From Xestospongia bergquistia (Eukaryota > Porifera > Demospongiae > Haplosclerida > Petrosiidae): a stretch of 64,000 bases of DNA. The position numbers were made by a program, and so were the translations under genes. Under the pieces are notes generated by a model that was not told where the DNA came from, did no database searches, and worked only from the letters and a program-made list of their open reading frames with translations. Every line of letters starts with the position of its first letter. Within the stretch, counting starts at the first letter, position 1. The stretch is from assembly GCA_963965975.1 (NCBI GenBank), contig OZ014411.1:5441001-5505000 (forward strand). The letters are read 5' to 3'. This document shows positions 48,160 through 60,100 of the stretch, one piece after another.

Positions 48160-51100
48160 CGAACTATAGTAGTCGAAAAAGAAGTTAAGGAACTATGAAA
48201 CATTATGTGACTGTGGTTTGTAGTAAATATGTGTTAATGTGAAGTATGTTAATCAGCATGTTGAAAAGAAGAGACCTGGTTGTTCATTGACAAGAATCGT
48301 TTGCTAATTTGGGATATGACAGAGTTAGGCCAGAGCAGATAAAGGTATATATGCTTTATTATGGAATGTAGATCCTATATATTCAGAACAGAGAGAAGGT
48401 ATTTCTTATTGTAGAAATGTACATAATTTAGTAGCGATGCTTTTCCTGATAATAATAATAATTAATTTTATTAATGTCACACGCAGAAGACTGCCCAGCT
48501 ACCAATGGCTTACGAGTGACGAATTAGTTACAAAATAATATAAAGTAATGTTATATAAATATAAATTTGGATTAAGTAATAAACTTAGAGTGACTAAACA
48601 AAACGAGAGAAAAACAAAATTAACGATTATAAGACTAAATTCAATCTTAAAATGAACATTTCATTGAGATACATTGATGACATATGGCTGAATTCATTTG
48701 ATAAAATGATAGTGAGTTTGTCTGTGTGGCGAAGTGAGTAAAATGGTTCTTTGGAAGTGATTGTGTTGTAAAGTTTGAGACATGTGTTATTGTACTTTGG
48801 ACAGAACAGGACAAAATGAGATACATCTTCTACTGAATTTGTGTTACAAAGAGTACATAGTCTATCTTTAAGAGGTAGCTTAGGAACATGAAAATGCCCC
48901 CTCTCGACTGCTAGGGGCAGACAACCCCCATGTATGGCTGCCATTGTCCAACATCTCTTTGTGGTCATGTTGACAAGCACATAACTAGGTGCCAATGGCC
49001 CTGGTTGTAGTTGTCTATATATTACTAACTTACCTCCTGTCTCAGATTGATGAGGGATCTAAAGGTTTATTTAGTAGAGACTGCCAGTCCTCATTGGCTA
49101 TAGTGTGTATTATATTATGTAGTTCTAAAGGTATTAGGTTCATGGTATTATAATACCTCTTATTTTACACATTAATTTTATGCAATGCCAAGACCAAGTG
49201 TGTTTTCCTAATTACCTAAGTCAGTGGATTGTTTGAATAGACTCTGTAGTAGGGGTCACATGTAGTACTATTAGTCGTATAAAGAGTTTAAGAATGATAT
49301 TCATTTGTCTATAATGGATGGGAAGCCATCCCATTTCTCCTGTTAAAACAACTAGGGGCATAGTCTTATTACTTCCTAAGAAGAAGTGCATTGTATTGTT
49401 TTGTACAATGGTTAACTGCTCTTGGTAACCCCATATACAAGCACTGTAGTCTAATATTGGAGTTACTAATGATTTATATAACAATGTATATGTCTGATAA
49501 AGAAAGCCACCAAATTCTTTAGAACGTGCACAAACTCCTGCCAGAGCTTTCCTGGCTGATCTTGCAGTATGTTCTAAAGTTTGTTTACAGTCCAAATATT
49601 CATTAAACCATATTCCTAAGTATTTATATTCATTACAATAGTCTATGATGGTACTATTACATGCAAAGGGAAAAGATGATCTGGCTCTTCTCTTTGGTCT
49701 AATATGCAGTACTTTAGTTTTATTGATGTTCATAGCTAAACGATTCTTGTCATACCATGTAGCTACTCTACAAATAAGCTATTGTAAATCATTTTCGTTA
49801 TTGGCAAACAATGCAATATCATCAGCATACAGTAGGATACACATAACTATGTCCTCTTCTGTATTTACTCCTAAATTTAAACTTTAACACAGGGAACTAG
49901 GTCATTAATATATAAATTAAAAAGTGCTGGCGATAGGAGGCAACCCTGTTTGACACCCCTATTTACTGTGAACCACTCAGTGCCAGCACCATTTATTTCT
50001 AGACAATAATTAACTCTAGAATATAATGCTTTAAGATTTTCTAACAAATTACCATTAATTCCATAACATAACTTATACCAAATTAAATTCCTATCTACAC
50101 TATGAAATGCCTTCTTTCAATCAATAAAACATATAAATATATATTTATTGATAAGGTTTCTATTTTGTGCCATTAAGTAAACAGCGAGAGCATGTTCAAG
50201 ACCACTTCTAAATCTTAGTTGTTCTTTTATGAGTATTTCATTGTCTTCTAGCCAGTAAGTTAATCATTTGTTTAATATACTTGTATATGAATTACATTGG
50301 AGAACAATTCCCCTATACTTTAGAGGGTCAGTAAGATTGCCTGATTTTGGGACTGGTAATATAATTGCTTTATGCCATAAATTAGGAAAACAGCTAGTTT
50401 GGAAACATGTTCTAAAAAGCTGGATAGTAAAAGGAATAAGATTAGGATGTTTAAAATAATCTGCATATATGTTATCAGGTCCACAAGTTAGGTGCTAGAG
50501 AAATTGCCATATGGATTTCATCAAACAAATTGAGTAGACCTTATGCGCAATCCCATACAAATGCTAGCAACGCAAAATGCTTTGCTAGGTAGCCATTTTA
50601 AGTGGAAGACTCCACTCCGTAACACGTGTGTGAGCACTGTAATGATGAATTTCTCCAAATATTATGACCAGTTTGACTGTCAAGCACAGAAGAGATACAG
50701 AGAAAAACTGGATATGGCTTGTTTGCCAGTTGATCCATATGTTTCAAAGAATTTTGTCAGTGCAATGAGTGGATCTACACAGGAACTCTGCCCTGAAATA
50801 GAATACCCTGACATCTTGAACTTATACTACCAGCTCATACACAAGAGAACAGCTAAAAGCCTACAAGAGTATGGATGGCTATAACGTTTTTGTTCAGGGC
50901 TGGGTAGGGAAAGTAGAAATCATGGTACAAGATGAAATTGTTGTGCTAAAGGCTAATGTTCGACACTCACAGAGCATTTCATCACCTCTTCTACATCCCT
51001 GGGTAGCTGCTAAGATAAATGGCACAGTAATATACACACACCGTACTTGTATGGCAGGCTTGGGTGAGGCTTGTTCTCATACTGCTGCTCTACTTTTCTG

Positions 51101-54100
51101 TGCTGAAGCCAAAAGAAGAAAGAAATATATCATGTACTTCACCCCTGTGTTTATGGTTACCATCTGGTTGTAAAAAGGTTGACTATGCACCAATTTCCAA
51201 TATTGACTTTAGGACACACAGAAAGAGTAGAACCATGCAGCAGCAGTAGTAGTACTACCAATAACGCAAGCCTGGGTATACCTAGTCCAACAGATGACGA
51301 ATTGACAAGATTTTACAGTAAAAATATGCCAAGTAAATTACTGCTACTTCATTGTCTGGAGCCCAAATGACCTGGTTATTCTCGAAATTAATTACGATAA
51401 TTCTTTCATAGAAAATGCACTTGGTAAAGCATTAACACTTTTTATGAATGGAGTGTTGTTACCTGAATTTATTGGCAGGTGGTATTCAAGGTTGATGTCC
51501 ATGAGTAAATGAAAAGGAGAATTCTGTATCATGATCAGATGATGATGAATGATGTTATTGTAGAGGTAATGCTATAGCTGGAGATAGGATGGATAATGTC
51601 CCACCCATTAAGAGGTTTCACATGGATTGCCTAAATATTGACTCGGTTCCAGATGGCAAGTGTTTTGTCCAGACTGTCAACTTGAACAGTAAATTTGCTA
51701 CTCTAATAATTAATACCAACTAATATTCAGTTTATTAATTCTTTTCAACATTTCATAAAAAGAATGACATGCAGGTATACAACATAGGCAACATACAGAA
51801 ATAAAGAAATTCACCATTATACAATATTAAGTTATAGCAATTTCTCTAGTCTAACTTGCTTTACATTTCTCCTTCTCTTGTAATCACTCAATTGTCAATG
51901 ACTTTTGCGTTTCTGAGGACTACTAACAAAGCTAAAAATGCTTGCTATATGGTCGGGAAAGAGGGGATCATTACCTTTTCAGGGGTGTAGCCAGAATTTT
52001 GGATAGGGGGGTGCTTGCCTGTATTCACTAGCAACGGATTTTTCTCCACACAAACATATTATACACATCACACTATGCACTGTGCTGTGTTACTGTGTAT
52101 ATATGATCAAAACAATTATTAATCTACTAAAATATTACAAAGCCTAAGACGAGGAGGATGTCTTTGACTGAATTCATCTATGATGGCCTCCACATCACAG
52201 TTGGTATCGTGATGGACATGCAGTAATGAGAGGGCTGTGAGTCTCTCATTTGTCATTGTAGAGCGATAGGGCAACTTCGATTGTGGTTCACATGCAATAT
52301 CTATACACAGAGAAAAGCTAGCTAGATTAGGTATCAACTATAGATATCCATTACCTTCACTATCAGAACTTTGAATGTCTTCGCTTTCAAGTGGAACCTC
52401 GTCACTAGGAGAGAGAAGAGTGGCGACGCAGGACGAAGAAAGAGCTTTCTAAGAGACATCTTGCTAGCACCTGGAGTGATACGACTAGCGCATGCGCATT
52501 TATCGGTAACGATCGCCGCGCTGCGCCAGCCCCGCCCTCTCTAGCTTTCACGATATAGCGGCTCGTGCCCTCGCCATTCGGCGAGCACAAAGGCTTGAAG
52601 ATGGACGAGGGGGGTGCTTTAGCACCCTCAGCAACCCCCCTGGCTACGCAACTGTTTTTCTCCATTAACAAAGTGAGCACTACACTGCCATGTGTGCTCA
52701 TTTGGTTGTCAGTTTTTCTGTTCGACAGCTGCTATCAATTTATCATGCCTTCCTTTATCTGCAGGAAACCTGTAGAAACTCAATCCACTGACTTTAGAGT
52801 ACTTACCGAAGCATCCAATTGCACAACAGCTTATCACCATTTTCCTCAATGGAGGATGGCCAATCGCACAATCGGTGACGTCATGTGCATAAGGATCATC
52901 AATATCAATTACTACTTCCTCTGGCAAGGTCTCGCGTTGCCAGCTCCTCCCTCTTTTCGGGATAGGTCTGGTAGGAGGGCACTTTAAAATTGCTGACTCA
53001 ACAAAATCACTACGTGTTCTCTCTCTCAAGCTTTTCAGTGCCTTTCAGTGTAAATGCGTTAAGCAGGTTTCTTGTGGTGTACAGAGTAGTTTATGGATAT
53101 ATACAAGAGAATATTCTAGAAAAATACTGGTAACTGGCGTTGTGTTTGATCGTCCCGTCGCAAACTGTATTGAACTCTCTGAACTGTTTATTCATATATC
53201 AGTGTATGTTATTAGTTTGGTTGAGTGTTTTTATTAGTGTTATATCATTAAATACTAAAGTTTTTCTAGTTGGAGTAATATGAAACTCTTAGTTTTCTGA
53301 TATTATATCCCAACCTGGAAATAACGAAAGCATTGACTAACAACAATAAAGATATTATTGTTCATCACACACTAATTATAATAAACTACACAAATATAAT
53401 TATGAAACATTTATACATAACTCAAATAAACTCTGGGAGATCAACTAGAATGAGAAACACAGAAACGTTTTGCTGATTGCCTAATATCATCTTTCTCATA
53501 TAGATAGCTGCCTATCATTCTGATTTATGAGCATGTGTTGATACTGGTAATGGTGAAACTAGTACTGGTATGTATGGAATGGCATTGTAAATATTGTCAG
53601 CAAGAGACTAACATAACTTCTGCAATTGAAAGTAGTTGTTGCACTTTTGACAAAGTAGTGGTTTCTGGACAATATTTCAAGAAACTGTTTATCTAATTTT
53701 CTGGAGATAATATCACTCCATAAAGGTAAAATACAAGTATTCAATAAACTACATCCATATCACATTGATATGGATGTAGTTTTTGCCAGTTGTATCTTGT
53801 ATTCCACAATAGATCCTCCACTATATCATTAACTATGCATAAACAACGATACTGGTAATAAATACTGGTAATAAATACTGGTAATTGTATCAAAATAAAG
53901 TTCGTTATATCAACTAAGGGTATCAGGGATTCATACAGGATTTTTTCTTAGGGGGGGGGGGGGGGGGAAATGGTTATTGTAAATAACAAGACTGCATGCT
54001 TTAAGAAGAGCAATTGTTTTTATTAATCAATCTCATTATTGTTATGTACAAAGTGAAACTTCTTGGGGGGGGGGAAAACTGGAGTTTGGGAGGGGAAATC

Positions 54101-57100
54101 CCAGGTTTCCCCCCCCCCTGTATGAATCCCTGGGTATGCATTAGTATTTAAGTTAAGCAGTTAAGATTTTGCTTTCATGAGTAGCAATGTCAATGGATCC
54201 CTCTAATATTAGTGGTAAAGCAGATTTAAGATAAGAAGATCTTTATCGACGTATGCGCATAATGTCTGATCTAAGAAGAGAAAAGCCTATTCTGCATCTT
54301 AGCCAGTTCATGGTGACAGTGTATGGCTGATTATGTTTTAATGGCAACATACTTGCAATCATTTTTAAAACAATAATGGCAGCTGGTCCAGACCCTCCAG
54401 CATCAAAGAAGACCAGTGGTGTGAAGCAGGCATGTTCCACTTCCTTCTCGTGTTTCCTGTAGCAAGATGCTATGCACAGTTTGCAATTCGAAGGAGTGTG
54501 AGAATTGGAAACCCTAACATCAAAAATGCATCCTGTTGCTTACAGTCCCAAAAGCCTCTGGCTATAATGTCAATCTGAGCACTGTTATCTATATTAGAGG
54601 ACATGTACTGCAATTGCTTTCCCAGTTAGAGTTTGCAAAGTTTGTTCAGTGCCAACACAGGGACATATTTCTGAGAAAAGCTGTGAGAATATGTAACTAA
54701 TCTCATTGTGTTGAATAGATGGGAAGGCACCACATGGGCAACTCAGTGCATGTTCCACATTGAATGCCTTTGCACACACAATGTGAAAACAGTGAGATTG
54801 GTCCCCAATCACAAGCAAATTGCATCACGAAATGCTCTTTTATGAGGAACAGACCCATGTTTGGCCAGAGAAAAGGGATATTAACCAGATTGAAGCTCCC
54901 TTTTCACTGGCAACATTCATAATATGTTGTAGAACTGTTGGTAATTGGATATATAAATCAGCAGAGCATCGCTTTTGGCCTGTAGAATGTCTTTACGAAC
55001 TTCAAGTTTAATTTGTTGCTGTTGAGACCAAGCTTTTTTGAAAGTAGATTTTGACCAAGCAACAATTAAGTCTATGAATGGAGCAGACATGAGAATTGAA
55101 GTCTTATAATTATTATCTGAGGACAGAGAGAGATTAGAGAGACCTATAGGCACCCATGACAAACTGATAGAGCCATTAAATCCCTTCAATTTGGATTCGG
55201 TATGCCATGTCCTGTTATTGCTGGAATTAGTCTTTGATGGATGGCGTTTTCTAAGGAAGAGAGGAGAGGACAAGTCAGGTACAGCCCGAGATAAATATGT
55301 CCACTTTGCGTATAGGCCATGAGTGTATACCGAGTATGCTGCCTGAGGCTGACTCTGTACCATAATAGACAAGTTGTGTATGTCATCTGTCCAGGAAGAA
55401 ACTTTTTTGATGATATCTTCCAAATAAGATCTTGTTTTAATAGCAACTCCTAGAAATCTCTTCTCTGTATTGGTTATTTTGATGTTAGTACCTACAAATA
55501 TATCTGTTGCTAAAGTAGAGAATTAAATTTGTCTTTAACAATAAGCCAAGACTTCAAAGAATTGGGGCAGTAGCCATACTTTGGACCTATGACAGCCAAC
55601 TTATCCCACGATCTATGTAAACTGAACAGTGTTCCCCAACAGCTCCATCATCTGCATACCATGTTTGGGTTTGGGAATCATCCTCTAATTTCATTATCAA
55701 TGGCATTGTACTTATAGCATATATCGCCCATTGATAGTGGATTCGTTTGAGTCGTTCCTTCAAGGAAGAGGATAATATCATTGCTAGTAAACATTTTCAC
55801 ATCATTTTATAAGTATTCATGATAATTTTGGCTAAAGACGGACAGAGATGTAGCATATTCCTCAATGCTACCTGGCGATTTAAGGAATTAAAAGCATTAA
55901 ATGCATCAACTAAGGGTATAGCTTCTCTGTCAACTGAATGAAAGGTTTGATTTATTGTGTGTACAGCCACCTCATTTCCAGAGTCTTGACCTACACATAA
56001 TTGGTGCACACCTATAGCATCCATGATATCATCCCTCAGAATAGCTAGAACTGCTTTTCCAATTATACAATGGAGTGTTTCTCCAATCCCAATAAGACAG
56101 ACTGTTGTGTTTTGGTTTAGAGCAATTAGTCGACATGAGGACCACTTTCCTAATTATTTCACTATCCAATTGATTGAACTATATAAAATGAAGATCATGA
56201 TGACTTTTATGAGCTTCCATTGTCAAGAGAGCTGAGGATGTGCATGGTTGGACAATTGGATGTTTCTGTATCAGTATATCACATATTGTCAATGAAGAAG
56301 GGTTGTTGTCGTCAACAAGACTATCAAGAGACATAGGTCCTCCTGTGAAATTATTCGCAATGAATCTGATGGCTCACTTGATCCTGCCTTCCATCACCAT
56401 TTTTGAGAAAGTGTGGGAATTTTTATCTGCAAACTTGGAGGTCCTGACAGATGCATGATTAAAATGCTTCTGTATATTCATTCTTCACTTACTAACTCAT
56501 TAAAATTTCCATTTTCCCATAATGTAAGTCAACAAATTAAGAGTTCAGAGTGCTCTTTACCTTTAATTTGTGATGGGGCTTCTGCAGTAAGATTATCAGA
56601 TTGGTATTAGTGCTTTTAAGGCAATTGATTCCAATGGAGAACTTTCAGCATAAGCACAAATTAGTCTTGATATTTCTTTAACAAACAAATTTCCATATTT
56701 TCCTGGTGGAAATTTAAAGATGTTATGAATCCAATGAAGAGCTTCATCATAGCATTTATCAATAACTTTAACCAGATCTGAATCACAAAGGTTACCCCAA
56801 ACACAAGGCACAAAGGAGACAAGTTCAAAGTCAGAAAAGGGGAGATACTTAATGGCTTATCTGGTAAAATGACAGAAGAAGAACCACTTGACACTCCTGA
56901 AATTCTAAGAGATGATTCATGTATGCTACAGGTATTATGGATAATATTGGTAAAGGTAGATCCAGCACTAGGGGCATCATATGGCAACTTATGGCAATTT
57001 CCAATACGAGAGGAGAGACAATTGACACAAAAACTATTACCTTTCAATTCATACAGGAGCACCTTTTGCAGAGGCCATTGCCATTACCTTGGCAGCAGAG

Positions 57101-60100
57101 AGGCATCTTGCTAAAGCATCAAGCAGAAGATAAAGCTTTAATGTCAGCCATCTTTTATTAACCAAGAGTGTACGGCCTCCACTCGTCACTGTAAATGACA
57201 CTTCAATCCAGAACAGTAGAGATCTTCCAGGTATCTTTATAACATGGTTGAGGTGGTCTAGAATTAAGTACACCTTGTAGCATCCTAGTTACCATGGGAT
57301 GTTGTTCTATCTGATGGCCATCCACCTTGTCATGGACTGAAGATATGGCTGAACGGTAGGAATTCATGGAACGATACTTATAACCTTGTTCATGTAATTC
57401 AGCTAAGAAATTTAAGACGTCTGCTATAGGACCAGAAATGGGATTTCTATCCCTTGAATGACACTAGCACTCCCACTTGTGAAAGAGTGAGTTGTAGTTT
57501 GAGTTCAACTTAGATGTCCAGGATGCCAAAACCAGTCTTGAAGCCTGCTCAGAAAGGTCTCCCAGAAGTGACAACAATGTTGGATACCATACCTGAGTCT
57601 TCCATACAGAGTCTATCAAGACCACATTGGCCCTCTGGTGCCGAACCTCCGACAGGGCCATTAAACCCCATAGGGGGTTTGCATATCCTTGGAACGAATG
57701 GCAACTTTGTAGGAAGGCATCAATTCTTTCTGCCTGGGGGTCTGGTCTCCAGCTGAAGAATTGTGGAACCTGTCAGCCTTGACGCAAATAGATCCACTTC
57801 TATTGGACCCAATGCTTCGACTATTCTCTGAAATAGGCCTGGGTGAAGTTTCCAATCCCAATGATCCCTCATATGTCTAGACTCTCTGTCTGCTATAGTG
57901 TTCAGACAACCTGGAAGGTGCTTGGCTGATAGTACAATTGCTCTCTCCATGCACCAATCCCTGCATTGTTTTGCTAGAGTTGTGAGAGATTGGTACTGAA
58001 CACCCCCTCTTTTTTGATGTAAGTCTGTGCAGAGACATTGTCCATGTAGAGGTAAACCGTCAGATGTTTCTCATTCTTCACAAACAATTGAATTGCCAGA
58101 AATGCTGTCAACAACTCCAGGTAGTTGATGCAAAATTGACTTTCTTCATAAGTCCACGGGCCACCTGTCCGAATCTCTTGACAAACTGCTCCCCAACCCA
58201 ATTTCGAAGCATCCATTTGAATCTTTAGAAACTGAGATGGAAGTTTCAGGCTGGATCTGTTCCAAAGTCTCGCTGTCTAATTTTGGGCCTCGTGTCTCAT
58301 CCCCCTCCGGTACACTAAATTGCTCTATCCATGATCGTCTAGTTTTGTTGTCGGGCAGGCCAACTGCAAAAATGTCTGTGTTGGCTCAGACACTTTAAAG
58401 ATGGGTTTCCTACCCATATCTGCCTCTACTGATCGTTCACCTATCTCTTTACCTGAGACATCGTCTGTCTCAATACGCCCAGCTTCTTTACTGGAGGCAC
58501 CAGATGACCTGTCATTGCACTTTGCAAATACCGATGATAAAGATCCCAACTGAGACATCATGTCCTGAAACATCTGCTTCATCTCCGACTGGAGACTATA
58601 CTACGTCCAAGTTGAGAAGAGCCCTTCATTTAAAAAAGGTGTTTTATGCATGGAATGTAAGGTGTATTATAGATTAAGATATGAACTAATTGAAGGGATG
58701 GCTTTGAATCAAGGCAATGTTTAGAGTGCCAGTAATAGAATGCCATACTTTAGCGGGCAATTAAAACATTTCAGGTTAAAATCATAGTATATAGAATCTA
58801 CAAAGAGTCAGTATGGGATTCCGTTACTAGCAGTATAGATATTGTTATGATTTAATTACATACAATATCATTGTACGCAACACACACTGTGTTGACACAT
58901 TAATGTAATTGCTCATTATGGCATGTCTCATAATGTTGAAGCAAGCCTTTATAAAGTAGATAGGAGACGTCACAGTACAATCAGGAAATGGACAAGAGAA
59001 ACGTGATTCTTGCTTTAGTCCAGTTTTTCCATGAACTTTTTCCTGATGATCTTTCAATATATTTGATGTGCTGAATCTCTTTGAACAAGCTTAAATACAA
59101 CACATAAGTTCCTTCTCTTGAGCATAAAAGTCTGTAAAGTATTCATCTAGCCTGTCTTTGCCTATACTTTTGTGCCAGTGACTCCAATGTCTCTTTAGAG
59201 ACTGTTTGGTAGACAACTGAAGATTACAAGCCGGACATTGATTGTTATTTTAATTTTAGCTGACTGCAATCCTGTCCAAATGTCGCCATTAATTTTTTAA
59301 CAATATTCATAGTCAGTTTATTCATGACGTTCTTCTGCTTTATTACTGGTCTTAACGGGATTCGACCTAATTGACTATCAATTAATTAAACAACCTATTG
59401 TAGTGACTAACTTACAAACAAAACCTGTTTTTTTATATACCAAAATACATAATAATATAGACCTTTTATTGTCTGTACTGCCCGTTCTGCCTCTCCATTT
59501 GCTTGAGGATATCGAGGGCTACTTGTGATGTGTTGGAATCCATACTGATCAGCAAATGCATTGAAAGATGATGATGCATATTGAGGTCCATTATCCAAGA
59601 TTACTGTTTGTGGAATTCCATGTCTTGCGAAGATTGACTTTAGGTGAGTGATGACCCTTTCTGATGTCGTTGATGACAGCTTAGCTATTTCAATAAATCG
59701 AGAATAGCAGTCAATAACCAGTAGGTATGTTGCTTGCTTCCACATGAATAAATCTGTGCCCACTTTTAGCCAAGGTTTATCTGGTAACTCTGTAGGGCAA
59801 AGAGGTTCCACTTTCGGTCGCTGGAACTGACTGAAAATTCGACATCTCTTCACATACTTTTCAATCTCTTTTGTCATCCCTGGCCACCATACTAATAGCC
59901 AAGGTCTTTCTTTACACTTGTTTAAACCTTGGTAACCTAAATGAATCTGCTCTAGCACCTCTTGTTGTAGCGTTTTGGGGATAATTATTCTGCTTCCTCT
60001 CATCAGGAGTCCATTTTTAACAGAGAGTTTATACTGGACTTCTGAATATTCCCTTAGATTTCCTCTCTTTTTCCCTTGTAGACATTGACGTTTCAGTTTT

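Noticed and set aside
47802..48203. Overlapping open frames of 101-131 codons on both strands ([14 protein letters not shown] repeats)
   Set aside because: Pure products of the TA/CATA microsatellite; low complexity on all frames.
52405..52987. Overlapping open frames in the GC-rich part of the hAT derivative (98 and 140 codons)
   Set aside because: They cross the element end into the antisense of the THAP exon; no family motifs.
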